Shown one piece after another: positions 35,218 through 44,982 of a stretch of DNA of 64,000 nucleotides; the stretch's first letter is position 1, and the number at the start of each line of letters is the position of its first letter. The stretch spans positions 1 to 64,000 of the forward strand of contig JAFLTY010000006.1 of the NCBI GenBank assembly GCA_022509065.1, given 5' to 3'. The stretch comes from Muribaculaceae bacterium (lineage in GTDB: Bacteria > Bacteroidota > Bacteroidia > Bacteroidales > Muribaculaceae). A program made the translations under genes and the position numbers. Below the pieces are notes generated by a model, which made no database searches, was not told the DNA's origin, and saw only the letters and a list, made by a program, of their open reading frames with translations.

Positions 35218-36636
35218 TTACGCATTTTTCTCGGCATTGCGACTATCACTGTTGAAAAACGTCCGAGTAACCTTTCGTACACGACCGCTTAGGGCGATGA
35301 GTGTAATCATGGTAGGGATTGCCATGAGGGCGTAGAACATGTCGCACATACCGATAGCAGCCTCAACAGGAACAACCGCAAATACAATAAGAGACAGTAT
35401 ATAGGCATAAGTGTACCAACGGGCTTTTTTTCGACCGAAGAGATATTCGGCACATGAAGTCCCATAATAAGAATAGGAGAACATTGAACTCAATGCGAAT
35501 ATGCACGCCAGTATCATAAGGAGATAGGCTCCCCCGGGTATAGCCGAATCGAATGCTCTCATCGCCACTTCCAGACCCTTGACACCCTCGACATGAGTAA
35601 AATCGCCGCACAGCAACAGCGCTATAGCTGTCAGCGTGCATACGAAACCCGAGTCTATGGCAGGGCTCAACATGGCGACCAATCCCTCCTTGACAGGCCT
35701 GGTATTCTGCGAGGCTCCATGCATTATTGATGCTGTGCCGATACCTGCGTCGTTGACCAGAGCGGCGCGTCTGGCGCCGATAATGGCAATACCGGCAAAT
35801 GCTCCGAAGCCGGCTCGTAGGTTGAAAGCTTCAGTGAAGATGGACGCTATGGCACTTGGCAGTGCATGCAGATTGGTGAGGATTATATACAACACCATGA
35901 TAAAGTAGACGCCTACCATAAACGGCACCACTACGGCAGAAACTTGTGCAATACGTTTAACACCTCGAAGCACTACAATAGCAACGATGAGGGCTATTGT
36001 GAGCCCTATTATGAATTTGACCATCGATGTATTGCTCAGCCCAATCGGCGAACTTATGGTTGTCAGGAAAGTATTCGAATCTATACTCTCAGCACTGGTA
36101 AAGGTTGATAATAAGCCCTCTGTCAGCTGATTGGCATTGATGATACAAAGAGTTCCGAAAAGACCCGCGACAGCGAAGAAAACTGCCAGGGGACGCCATC
36201 GTGAGCCCAAACCATGTTCGATGACATACATCATGCCTCCTTTGGGATTACCTTCGTGATCCTTACCTTTATACATGATAGCCAAAGCGCCCTCGTGATA
36301 TTTGGTGGCCATACCAACCATGGCACTTATCCACATCCAGAAAATAGCCCCCGGCCCTCCCATAACCAATGCTATTGCCACACCGGCTATGTTACCGAGC
36401 CCCACGGTGGCTGCAACTACTGATACCAAAGCGGCTCCCGATGATATCTCGCCGGAGGATTTGTCACCGGTGTTTTTCTGTCTGAGAGCTTTAAGAGCCG
36501 CCGGCATCCTGAGTACTGAAACAGCTCCCGAACGGATGAACAGGTATAAGCCCCCACCTATAAGCAGAAAAAATAACGGATAACCGCATAAAAAATCAGA
36601 GACGTTTATTAAATATTTACCTAAAGTGTCGAGCAT
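35218..36636 (-). CDS. AGCS family sodium:alanine symporter
   Basis: A 472-residue polytopic inner-membrane transporter with about eleven helices. The conserved AGCS stretches are ATVGLGNIAGVAIAL, GGPGAIFWMWISAMVGMATKYHEG and AALVNDAGIGTASIMHGAS. It imports small amino acids such as alanine or glycine with sodium. It lies between the Pif1-like helicase (18 nt) and lgt (42 nt) in the same orientation. Confidence 0.94.
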   Translation of the reverse strand: MLDTLGKYLINVSDFLCGYPLFFLLIGGGLYLFIRSGAVSVLRMPAALKALRQKNTGDKSSGEISSGAALVSVVAATVGLGNIAGVAIALVMGGPGAIFWMWISAMVGMATKYHEGALAIMYKGKDHEGNPKGGMMYVIEHGLGSRWRPLAVFFAVAGLFGTLCIINANQLTEGLLSTFTSAESIDSNTFLTTISSPIGLSNTSMVKFIIGLTIALIVAIVVLRGVKRIAQVSAVVVPFMVGVYFIMVLYIILTNLHALPSAIASIFTEAFNLRAGFGAFAGIAIIGARRAALVNDAGIGTASIMHGASQNTRPVKEGLVAMLSPAIDSGFVCTLTAIALLLCGDFTHVEGVKGLEVAMRAFDSAIPGGAYLLMILACIFALSSMFSYSYYGTSCAEYLFGRKKARWYTYAYILSLIVFAVVPVEAAIGMCDMFYALMAIPTMITLIALSGRVRKVTRTFFNSDSRNAEKNA

Positions 36637-36654
36637 TGCTTAATGTTAAATTCG

Positions 36655-38670
36655 CTATTTCAACCGCGATAGTTTGCGTTTATAAATATTGGCTGATTCG
36701 AAATCCTGAAGACGCCTATATATTTCTATTAGACGGCGCAAGGGTTTCTTGGCATTAGGATTTTTGTCGTGAGCAGCCAGATAAGAATTTATGGCGCTAA
36801 AGTCATCGCCTTGATCCTGTGCTATATCTCCTTCTCCTATGTTGCCTTCCCAACTCAACGCGTCGTTGCTGTTGGCAACTTCATGAAAGAGTAGAAGAGC
36901 ATCGTCCGGTTGATTGGTGCGTATAAGTATCTGAGCCTTTCCTAACAGAGCGGGCACATAACTGGGCGAGATATTAAGTGCTTTGTCATATTGCGACAAG
37001 GCCATTTCTGTTTCCCAACCTTCCGAACCAAGTTCTGCCGCTGCTTTGACATAACCACTCGCTATATCAGCAAAACGTTGTTTATCCTTCTCGATTTGTC
37101 GTTGGAGGTCGAGAATCGAACGCTTGAATTTTTCAAGTTGGTGCAACTTTGATTGTATCAATCGTTTGACAGCCGGCATTCGGGCGACCTCAGGCCGTAG
37201 TTCAAGTCCTTCGCTGTACGCTATAAAAGCCTCGGAATAATTTTTGTTGTCGAAATGAATGGCAGCCGATTTAAACAATGCATCAGCGCGAGAGTTGTCT
37301 ATGGCACTTTCGATAAGTTTCGGATTGTTGAAGCGTGAAGCGAAACGAGCTATTTCGGTTTTTATGTAAATATCGCGCGGTGTTATAGGATTAGCCAAAA
37401 TAATGCCTTCCAGCGAACGGCAACGACTCAACGCGACATAAGTCTGTCCTCCGGCGAAAGCTCCGCGCCCGATGTCTATTATGACTTTGTTGAAAGTAAG
37501 CCCCTGACTTTTGTGAATAGTGAGAGCCCATGCCGGCTTAAGAGGATATTGCACGAAAGCGCCCAGCTCAATCTCGTCGACCTGCCGTGTTTTTTCGTTG
37601 AAGACATATTTGACATTGACCCAACGCTCACGCTCGACGTCGAACTCCTCGCCATCTTCTGTGATGACCTGAATGAGGTCAGGAAGACATGTGGTTACTA
37701 CCGCTACAGTGCCGTTAACCCAACGGTGTTCGGGGTCATTGCGTACAAAGACCACCTGAGCACCGGTTTTTAATTCCAAATTTAAATCAGTAGGAAGTGA
37801 ATTTAGGGGAAATTCGTTTTCAATCTCTCCTGCAAAAACAACAGGAGGGGCCGGTAATGCGTTGAGATGTCGGTCGTTGATTGCGTCCACCATGTCGCGA
37901 CGTGTCGCTATTGTCATAGTGAAGTCGCCTACCTCTGTCGCACTGACGTGTCCAGGAATGTAACGCGAGTTAAGCAAATCGATATCCTGTTGCATAGGTT
38001 TGCCGGCACGAATATTGTCCAATAATGAGATAAAACGGAGGTCAGTCTGGCGATAGACTTTAGTCAGCTCTATAGGTATCAGGTCAATTTGTTTAAAGAC
38101 AAAAGCATCGAAAAAATAAAATGAGCTGTAAGCGCGCGCCAAAATATCGCGGTCATTTCCGGTGACCACGGGCTCGAGTTGAAAAACATCGCCTACAAAG
38201 AGTATTTGTTTGCCGCCAAACGGAAGACGCATATTACCGGAATAAACTCTTAATACCCGGTCTATGAAATCGATGACATCTGCGCGAACCATCGATATTT
38301 CGTCTATTATGATCAGCTCAAGCGAACGTATCAGTTTGATGTGTTGTTTTGAGTACTTCAAACGGCTGCGCAAACGTGTCACCGCAAAGTCCGGATCCTC
38401 GGGCAGTAAAGGTTTAAGCGGAATCTTAAAAAAAGAATGTAAAGTTTGTCCACCGACATTGACTGCCGCTATACCCGTTGGCGCCAGAACAACATATTTT
38501 TTTTTCGTGGTGGCAGTCAGATAGTGCAAAAAAGTAGATTTACCCGTGCCTGCTTTACCTGAGAGGAAAACAGACTGCGACGTCTCTTCGAGAAGCTGTC
38601 TTGCAGCTGCAAGCTCGCTGTTCGAATCGTCAAATTGTATGGATGTAACTTTCTTTTTTGATGACTTCAT
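36655..38670 (-). CDS. Pif1/RecD-like helicase with C-terminal TPR region
   Basis: A 671-residue protein. The N-terminal about 440 residues form a superfamily 1 helicase: Walker A SGKAGTGKST, LAPTGIAAVNVGG, Walker B IIDEISMVRAD, and the late motif LTIHKSQGLTFNKVIIDIG with TYVALSRC. The C-terminal about 200 residues carry tetratricopeptide-like repeats (for example AIHFDNKNYSEAFIAYSEGLEL and ALNISPSYVPALLGKAQILI). It may act on DNA ends or G-quadruplexes as Pif1 does, with the TPR part as a protein contact. It is 3 nt from the esterase gene and in the long minus-strand run. Confidence 0.9.
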   Translation of the reverse strand: MKSSKKKVTSIQFDDSNSELAAARQLLEETSQSVFLSGKAGTGKSTFLHYLTATTKKKYVVLAPTGIAAVNVGGQTLHSFFKIPLKPLLPEDPDFAVTRLRSRLKYSKQHIKLIRSLELIIIDEISMVRADVIDFIDRVLRVYSGNMRLPFGGKQILFVGDVFQLEPVVTGNDRDILARAYSSFYFFDAFVFKQIDLIPIELTKVYRQTDLRFISLLDNIRAGKPMQQDIDLLNSRYIPGHVSATEVGDFTMTIATRRDMVDAINDRHLNALPAPPVVFAGEIENEFPLNSLPTDLNLELKTGAQVVFVRNDPEHRWVNGTVAVVTTCLPDLIQVITEDGEEFDVERERWVNVKYVFNEKTRQVDEIELGAFVQYPLKPAWALTIHKSQGLTFNKVIIDIGRGAFAGGQTYVALSRCRSLEGIILANPITPRDIYIKTEIARFASRFNNPKLIESAIDNSRADALFKSAAIHFDNKNYSEAFIAYSEGLELRPEVARMPAVKRLIQSKLHQLEKFKRSILDLQRQIEKDKQRFADIASGYVKAAAELGSEGWETEMALSQYDKALNISPSYVPALLGKAQILIRTNQPDDALLLFHEVANSNDALSWEGNIGEGDIAQDQGDDFSAINSYLAAHDKNPNAKKPLRRLIEIYRRLQDFESANIYKRKLSRLK

Positions 38671-38673
38671 TAT

Positions 38674-39834
38674 TTAAGAGCCGGCTCTAAAAAGCAACGG
38701 AGCGAAAAGCTGGAGATATTTACGCCAGTTTTTCCACGAATGGCCGCCATCAGATTCGTGATAGACGTATTTATAACCGTTGCTGTCAAGCAGATTGCGA
38801 AATTTCACGTTGTCGTCATAGAGAAAATCATCTTTGCCGATGCCAATCCAATAGAGTTTAGGAGCTGTTTCGAACTGCCGAGCAAGCAACTTTTCCCTAT
38901 CTGCAAACAAAGCATCTGAAGCATTTGCGCGAGGATTGATTGCGGCAGAGAACAACCCTACGTAGTCGAACATGTCAGGATACAAAGCAGAGATGTTAAG
39001 AGAGTTGAAACCGCCCATGGAAAGGCCTGCGACAGCACGGCCATTTTTTGACGGAATGGTGTTGTAGACTGAATCGACAAACGATACGATGTCAGTAAAC
39101 GAATGTTCGTAGGTGCCCTCCATGGTATGAGGAAGTTGGATAGTGGGTTTAACGAATCCTTCAGATGTTTCGCCGGGAGCAGCCTCCAGATCGATGTTGC
39201 CGTTTGGCATTACGACAATCATCGGTGTCACGAGTTGCTGTGCTATTAAATTGTCCATTATTTGCTGTGTTCGACCCAAGGCGAGCCACGCTTCTTCGTC
39301 ACCGCCCATCCCATGCAGTAGATACAGGACAGGATATGGTTCAGAGTTGTCTGAATAACCGGCGGGAGTGTACACAGCCATGCGCCGACGACTGTCAACG
39401 GAGGGAGAGTCATACCAGACATGAGTCACACTGCCATGTGGAATGTCTTTAACCTGATAGTTCTCGGTGACATCACCCGGCACCATAAGTGTACTCCATG
39501 TGGTCGATATGTCACGTTTCGTGTAAGGATTGGACGGGTCGGCAATTTTCAGACCGTCAATGTTGAATTGATATATGTAATATTCGGGAGCGACATCACT
39601 GAGTGTCACCGACCATAGACCGGTGGTATCGGAGACTAAAGTTGCCGGACTGCCGGAGAAGTCGCCGAATACGCTCACATTCTGGGCGTTTGGAGCATAT
39701 ATGCTAAAAGTTACATTACCATTCTCATCTACAATAGGCGAGCTTAGACTTTTTGATGAGCTATTGAACGATTGCTGTGCTACAGTTGAGAGAGTCAACA
39801 GCAAAGTGAGTGAAAAAATTAGTGGTTTTATCAT
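38674..39834 (-). CDS. exported esterase with N-terminal carbohydrate-binding-like domain
   Basis: A 386-residue secreted protein: signal peptide (MIKPLIFSLTLLLTLSTVAQ), an E-set/CBM48-like domain (about 35-130, NVTFSIYAPNAQNVSVFGDFSG) and an esterase-D type alpha/beta hydrolase domain. Visible are YLLHGMGGDEEAW, the nucleophile Ser in VAGLSMGGFNS, and a final His in ESDGGHSWKNW. This is the layout of feruloyl/acetyl-xylan esterases, so a plant polysaccharide ester is a plausible substrate. The last 4 nt of the preceding lipoprotein frame overlap its start. Confidence 0.9.
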   Translation of the reverse strand: MIKPLIFSLTLLLTLSTVAQQSFNSSSKSLSSPIVDENGNVTFSIYAPNAQNVSVFGDFSGSPATLVSDTTGLWSVTLSDVAPEYYIYQFNIDGLKIADPSNPYTKRDISTTWSTLMVPGDVTENYQVKDIPHGSVTHVWYDSPSVDSRRRMAVYTPAGYSDNSEPYPVLYLLHGMGGDEEAWLALGRTQQIMDNLIAQQLVTPMIVVMPNGNIDLEAAPGETSEGFVKPTIQLPHTMEGTYEHSFTDIVSFVDSVYNTIPSKNGRAVAGLSMGGFNSLNISALYPDMFDYVGLFSAAINPRANASDALFADREKLLARQFETAPKLYWIGIGKDDFLYDDNVKFRNLLDSNGYKYVYHESDGGHSWKNWRKYLQLFAPLLFRAGS

Positions 39835-40691
39835 TGATTATCAGAGGTGTTGGAATTCTCGGAGGTGAAATTTGCTATTTGATTACGAGCGACGGCCAGT
39901 TTGCGCTCGAGCAGTTCGCGGTGAACGAGTGCCAGACGGTGTTGTTCTCTGACTTGTGAAAGTTGATATGTGCGCCAAATGGCGGTCAAGACCTGTTGGT
40001 TAAGATTAACCGTTATGGGGCCTTTGGTTGTTTCTATATACAGTATAGCTGGGGAAGTAGTGTCTCCAGCGATAGCTTGTGCTATAGGGTCGGCTTCGGC
40101 CGTTGTGAAACTAAACATTTCTCCAGAAGATCCTTTTACGCGTCGCGCTGAGGCATCGGATGCCATAGACGATGCACGGCGTCCGGCGATTTCGATAGTT
40201 AATCCCGTGATATCAGGCTGTCCCTTGACATGTGCCACCAATACCCACGAGCTAAGTGCGTCACCAAGACGAGGCTGTATGTTGTTACCGTTAAGGATGT
40301 TTGTTTTTTGTACTTCTTTCGCAATGATATATCCCGGTAAGCCGGTTTCGCGAACTGCTGTGAAATATTGTTTCAGAGAGTCCAACTCTTGTTGTGTCTG
40401 TTCTATTTGAGCGTCGACCAGTGGAATGGAATCGGAAATAAGACCTTCCATGGCTTTTGCCCGTGTAAGCATGGTTTTTTTGCGAAGCTTTGTTTCCGTA
40501 GGGTACTTAAGATTTAGAGTATCTATGTATTCGATGGCTTGTTTATATTCGCCACGATTCATCAAAGTGTCAATCTTACATGATAGTTCTTCGGCAAGCG
40601 AAGGTCCGAAGATAGAACCTCCCGAACAGCCGGTTGTCAACAAAGTCACTAATACAGACAAGAAGAAAAGTTTAATTTGAACGTTGGACAT
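39831..40691 (-). CDS. lipoprotein of unknown function
   Basis: A 286-residue protein with a signal peptide ending in a lipobox (LLTTGC, Cys at about residue 22), so membrane-anchored. A short helical repeat-like region (KIDTLMNRGEYKQAIEYIDTL) follows, then a coiled segment, and a mixed domain without recognised motifs. Its 5' end overlaps relA by 20 nt and its 3' end overlaps the esterase by 4 nt, so the three are probably translated from one message. Function not assigned. Confidence 0.8.
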   Translation of the reverse strand: MSNVQIKLFFLSVLVTLLTTGCSGGSIFGPSLAEELSCKIDTLMNRGEYKQAIEYIDTLNLKYPTETKLRKKTMLTRAKAMEGLISDSIPLVDAQIEQTQQELDSLKQYFTAVRETGLPGYIIAKEVQKTNILNGNNIQPRLGDALSSWVLVAHVKGQPDITGLTIEIAGRRASSMASDASARRVKGSSGEMFSFTTAEADPIAQAIAGDTTSPAILYIETTKGPITVNLNQQVLTAIWRTYQLSQVREQHRLALVHRELLERKLAVARNQIANFTSENSNTSDNQ

Positions 40692-42885
40692 CTTTTACTC
40701 CTTTTACGGTTTTTATTTTTTTAATTAAATTGTTTAGAGATTGTGTATCATTAACTCCCACGACAAGAAATCCCTGGAAAAGCCCGTCATGTGAATCGAT
40801 TGAAATGTTGCGAAGCGAAGTGTTGGACTCTTTCGTTATTATCGAAGTAATATTGGTGACGATGCCAATATCATCGTTTCCAAGAATGCGCAATGTGACA
40901 GCCATCTGGCCGGCGAACTTGCCGCTCCATCGGGTCTTGATTACGCGATAGGGATATTTGGCGCGTATATTTGAGGCATTGGGACAATCATTGCGATGTA
41001 TCTTAACCACTCCTTCGGCTGAAATAAATCCGAAGACATCATCCCCGAAGATAGGATTGCAACATTTTGCCATTCGGTAATTAATGCCCTTGATGTCGTT
41101 GCCTATAATCAGGACATCGGAATCCGAAACCGAGTCCTCTGTATCGTCGTGAGCCGTGTTTAGCACAAACTCATCAGCTGATACGGTAACATTGTTTTCA
41201 TTTTCAGGTAACATGAGGCTGACGTAGTTGTCCACCACTGTTCCCACATCCAACGTGTTGTCGCCAAGGTCACTAAAAAAACGGATAGTGTCTTTATATC
41301 CAAGTTTTTTGATGACCTTTGTCATGAGCGCTTCGTTATAATCGATTTTGCGATTTTTAAAGCGTCGTTGCAAAAGCTCTTTTCCTAAATCGGCGGCTCG
41401 GCTTTCGCTATCCTTAAGCGCAGCACGAATTTTGTTTCGGGCTTTTGATGTTATCGCAATATTCAGCCAACCTTGGTTTGGTTGTTGATTAGGCGAAGTC
41501 ATTATCTCCACCGTGTCACCGCTTTCCAATTTGTAATTAATTTTACGGGCTTTACCATTGACACGGCCGCCGGTGCATTGGGCGCCGAGACCAGTGTGTA
41601 TGTGAAAAGCAAAATCAAGAAGAGTGGCGCCTGCCGGAAGATTGTACAGATCGCCTTTGGGGGTAAACACAAAGACTTCGCGGTTGTACACATCCATCTT
41701 CATGTTTTTCATCAGTTCCATGGGCCCTGATTCGGCAGTTTCGAGAATGTCGCGGACATTGCTCATCCATGTGTCAAGATTAGCTTCGGCTTTGATACCT
41801 TTATACCGCCAGTGAGCCGCCAGACCTTTCTCGGCGACTTCGTCCATACGACGTGTCCTTATCTGTACTTCCACCCAGCGTTCGTCAGGTCCATAAACCG
41901 TTGTATGCAACGACTCATACCCATTGGCTTTTGGTATGGATATCCAGTCTTTCATACGAGCCGGATTGGGTCGGAACATATCTGTAATGACCGAATAGGC
42001 AAGCCAACATTCAGCCTTTTCGCGTTCGGGCACAGTGTCTATAATGATACGAATGGCAAAGAGGTCGTAAATGTGGTCAAGGTCTACACGTTGTTTCTTA
42101 ATCTTGTTCCAAATAGAAAAGATCGATTTGGTGCGACCTTTGATGTCAAAGCGCAGCCCTTCGGCTTCAAGACGGGCTTTTACCGGTTCGATAAAGTTCT
42201 TGATGTATTCGTCGCGCTTTGTTTTTGTTTCGTTCAGTTTTTTTGCTATTGAGGTGTAAATTTCTCGCTCGGTGTATTTTAAGGATAGATCCTCCAGTTC
42301 GCTTTTTATTGTATAGAGACCGAGACGATGGGCTAGAGCGGCATAAAGATAGCGTGCCTCTCCGGCAACTTGTCTAACCGCGTCCTCATCAGGATGATGG
42401 TTGATTGATCTCATTAGAGCCAGTCTTCCCACTATCATTAGGATTATTACGCGGATATCTTCGGCAAATGTCAGCAAAAGACGTTTAAAATTCTCGCTCT
42501 CGACTGTTGTGTGCTTTCGATATAACTGTTGTACTTTTAACAAGCGTGACACGGTTAAAGCGATATCGTCTCCCCACTGCTTGCGGATGGATTCGATATC
42601 GTTGTCTATTTCATTTAAAGTGGTTTGTAACAAAGTAGACACGATAAGCGTCCGATCGGGAGCTACCATGTCACAAAGAATAGCTATAGTGTCAAATGCC
42701 GTTAACAAAGGATGTTGACCGAAGGCATTCCGCTCAAATCCGTTTTGCTCATGAGCCTTTATTAAAGTTCCCTTAAGAGTGCATAGATCGCCGGGTACCA
42801 ACACAGGTCGTGTGGCCTTCAAAAGGTCTTTCAGTTTTTGTTTGATGTAGGTAAGTTCCTCGGAGTTGAGTTTGTTGTCAGGCAT
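40672..42885 (-). CDS. relA: RelA-type (p)ppGpp synthetase with inactive hydrolase domain
   Basis: A 737-residue long RSH protein. The domains run in the usual order. The N-terminal HD-fold region (about 1-180) has lost its signature: the family LLHDT reads LLQTT at residues 86-89, so the hydrolase is presumed dead. The synthetase domain (about 215-345) is intact, with FDIKGRTKSIFSIW, LFAIRIIID and KDWISIPKANGYESLHTTV. A TGS domain follows (about 380-440, VFTPKGDLYNLPAGATLLDFAFHIHT), then the Cys-containing KCCNPIFGDDVFGF segment and a C-terminal ACT domain. The stringent-response alarmone would be made but not degraded by this protein, so a separate SpoT or small hydrolase is expected elsewhere. 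Confidence 0.93.
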   Translation of the reverse strand: MPDNKLNSEELTYIKQKLKDLLKATRPVLVPGDLCTLKGTLIKAHEQNGFERNAFGQHPLLTAFDTIAILCDMVAPDRTLIVSTLLQTTLNEIDNDIESIRKQWGDDIALTVSRLLKVQQLYRKHTTVESENFKRLLLTFAEDIRVIILMIVGRLALMRSINHHPDEDAVRQVAGEARYLYAALAHRLGLYTIKSELEDLSLKYTEREIYTSIAKKLNETKTKRDEYIKNFIEPVKARLEAEGLRFDIKGRTKSIFSIWNKIKKQRVDLDHIYDLFAIRIIIDTVPEREKAECWLAYSVITDMFRPNPARMKDWISIPKANGYESLHTTVYGPDERWVEVQIRTRRMDEVAEKGLAAHWRYKGIKAEANLDTWMSNVRDILETAESGPMELMKNMKMDVYNREVFVFTPKGDLYNLPAGATLLDFAFHIHTGLGAQCTGGRVNGKARKINYKLESGDTVEIMTSPNQQPNQGWLNIAITSKARNKIRAALKDSESRAADLGKELLQRRFKNRKIDYNEALMTKVIKKLGYKDTIRFFSDLGDNTLDVGTVVDNYVSLMLPENENNVTVSADEFVLNTAHDDTEDSVSDSDVLIIGNDIKGINYRMAKCCNPIFGDDVFGFISAEGVVKIHRNDCPNASNIRAKYPYRVIKTRWSGKFAGQMAVTLRILGNDDIGIVTNITSIITKESNTSLRNISIDSHDGLFQGFLVVGVNDTQSLNNLIKKIKTVKGVKDVQRSN

Positions 42886-42913
42886 TTATTTGGTTGCTTT
42901 GAGTTCCTATTTG

Positions 42914-44197
42914 TCAATCTTGTATATCGAAACCGGCGCGGCGCACAGCTTCGGCTACCTTTTCCGAGGATGCTTCGCCTGTTACTACAGCGGTGCCGTT
43001 TGCCAAGTTGACTTCGACATCCTGTACACCTTCTACTTCCGAAATTGCTTTGATGACCGAAGCACGACAATGTGCGCAGTTCATGCCGATGACCTTTAAT
43101 GTCATTGTGTTTTCGTGTGACATGTGATGATGTTTGTGATTATTGATTAATAAAGTGCGGACAGCTGATGCAATCAACAGCAATAAGAGGAGGATGGAAC
43201 ACGAGGTCTCGAACCATCCTAACTGCGAGTGTCCGCAATGATCAGCCGGTGTGCGTTTGAGGTCAAACCATTCGACAGGTAATAAGTAATCTATAATAAG
43301 CCCGAACGCAATGGCTGTTATTACCACAGAGGCAACGTATATGGCAGTGGCTTTACGACCCTGAGTTCGATTTAGAATCAGGATTGAGGCGAAGTTGGCG
43401 GCCGGACCGGCCATGAGAAGTACGAAAGCAACACCCGGTGTAAGACCCTTAAGCATCAGCGACATGGCGATAGGTATTGAACCTGTCGCGCATATATACA
43501 TTGGAATGGCAATAAGTACCACTACAATCATGGCTACAAGAGGATATTGTCTAAGACCTACAAAAAGCGAATCAGGGACAAATACAGTTATGAGTGCGGC
43601 GATAATCAACCCGATGACGAGCCATTTACCCATACTGTCTATCATATCTCCAAAGCCATATTTAAAGGCCGACCGCATCTTGTGATGAAAACGAACATGT
43701 TTTGCTGGGGTTCGTGTGGAACAAACGGAAGAAGAATCTGTTGACAAGGGCTGATCTTCCGAAGAGAGAGCAGCGGACGTTTGTTTGTCAGGATCCAGAC
43801 GTCCAACGGCAAAGCCTCCGAAAACGGCGCCCACCAGAGCGGCAACAGGGCGTATAATGGCAAATGCCAATCCAAGCAGAGAGTATGTTGCAGCGATAGA
43901 GTCAACGCCCGTTTGAGGTGTAGCGATTAAAAAAGAAGTGGTAGCGGCCTTTGAAGCTCCCTGACGCCTTAATGAGACAGCAGTCGGTAAAACACCGCAC
44001 GAACACAGTGGCAAAGGTATGCCTATTGCGGCAGCCTTTATGACTGGCTTGAGCCCATTTCCTGAAAGATGACGTGTTAGGGTAGCCTCATTGACAAAAA
44101 CATGTAAGAGTCCCGCAATAAAAAATCCTAACAAGATGTATGGAGACATCTCGTTAAGAATATTTATTAGAGAGTTGAAGAATGAGGACAAGTCCAT
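42914..44197 (-). CDS. SO_0444-like metal efflux permease with C-terminal HMA domain
   Basis: A 427-residue inner-membrane permease of the ArsP/DUF318 type, with about ten helices and the motif PLCSCGVLPTAVSLRRQGASKAATTSFLIATPQTGVDS (only part is diagnostic: PLCSCGVLP and ATPQTGVD). At the C-terminus (about 365-427) is a heavy-metal-associated domain with the metal-binding GMNCAHC. Related proteins export Cu or Zn. The fused HMA domain would deliver or sense the metal. Part of the minus-strand run, 28 nt after relA's start and 13 nt before surE. Confidence 0.88.
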   Translation of the reverse strand: MDLSSFFNSLINILNEMSPYILLGFFIAGLLHVFVNEATLTRHLSGNGLKPVIKAAAIGIPLPLCSCGVLPTAVSLRRQGASKAATTSFLIATPQTGVDSIAATYSLLGLAFAIIRPVAALVGAVFGGFAVGRLDPDKQTSAALSSEDQPLSTDSSSVCSTRTPAKHVRFHHKMRSAFKYGFGDMIDSMGKWLVIGLIIAALITVFVPDSLFVGLRQYPLVAMIVVVLIAIPMYICATGSIPIAMSLMLKGLTPGVAFVLLMAGPAANFASILILNRTQGRKATAIYVASVVITAIAFGLIIDYLLPVEWFDLKRTPADHCGHSQLGWFETSCSILLLLLLIASAVRTLLINNHKHHHMSHENTMTLKVIGMNCAHCRASVIKAISEVEGVQDVEVNLANGTAVVTGEASSEKVAEAVRRAGFDIQD

Positions 44198-44210
44198 AGT
44201 CTATATTAAC

Positions 44211-44969
44211 TTAACCTTCGAAAATTGGTTTTAATGAGTCAATCGCCTTGAGGTCGTTCATGCTTGTAGTGACAGGAACGACGGAAATATAACCGTTGCG
44301 CAGATAATATTCGTCGGTGTCGGTGGCAAGAGGTTCAGCATCGACAAAATTGCCCGCCAGCATAAAGAATTCGCGTCCTGTAGGGTCGTTATAAGTTTTG
44401 TATTCTTCGCTCCAATGCCCGGAGGTGGCTCGGCATACTTTAACTCCCTTGGGTATGATATGTGCCGGCATGTTGATGTTGAGGCATGTCGCAGTTGGTA
44501 ACGGATGGTTGATTGTCTGTGCTATGAGTTCTGTGACAAACGGGCGGCACATACTGAAATCGGCTTGCAATGAATGACTGAGCAAGGAGAATCCGACCGA
44601 TTGTATGCCATTCATGCACCCTTCGAGTACAGCACCCATTGTGCCGGAATACACAATAGCACATCCGGAGTTAGATCCGTGATTAATGCCTGAAAGTAAA
44701 AGGTCGGGATACTTGTTACGAAAAAGTACATGCAATGCTATCTTTACACAGTCGACAGGTGTCCCGTTGACGGTGAAAAGTCGCGCTCCGTTATACTCCT
44801 CGCATGGAGTGAGGCGTAATGGTTTGTCGACAGTGATGGCAGAAGACTGACCTGACTGAGGAAGAAGCGGTGCCACAACGGTGATGTTCCCAAAGTCTCT
44901 CGCGCAGTCTATGAGTGCCTTAATTCCCGGGGCGTTTATTGAGTCATCGTTTGTGATAAGAATTTCCAT
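44211..44969 (-). CDS. surE: 5'/3'-nucleotidase SurE
   Basis: A 252-residue metal-dependent survival nucleotidase. Catalytic motifs ILITNDDSINAPGI (the Asp-Asp), PLLPQSGQSSAIT (the Ser), and LLSGINHGSN (the Asn) are all visible. It hydrolyses 5' or 3' nucleoside monophosphates. It lies between the S41 protease and the permease genes with 13-nt gaps on both sides. Confidence 0.96.
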   Translation of the reverse strand: MEILITNDDSINAPGIKALIDCARDFGNITVVAPLLPQSGQSSAITVDKPLRLTPCEEYNGARLFTVNGTPVDCVKIALHVLFRNKYPDLLLSGINHGSNSGCAIVYSGTMGAVLEGCMNGIQSVGFSLLSHSLQADFSMCRPFVTELIAQTINHPLPTATCLNINMPAHIIPKGVKVCRATSGHWSEEYKTYNDPTGREFFMLAGNFVDAEPLATDTDEYYLRNGYISVVPVTTSMNDLKAIDSLKPIFEG

Positions 44970-44982
44970 GAGACGGCATATA

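Noticed and set aside
43755-43770. Stretch CTTCCGAAGAGA resembling the inverted repeat of the invertible segment
   Set aside because: Only about 13 bases match and it lies inside the coding sequence of the metal permease, so chance is the simplest explanation.
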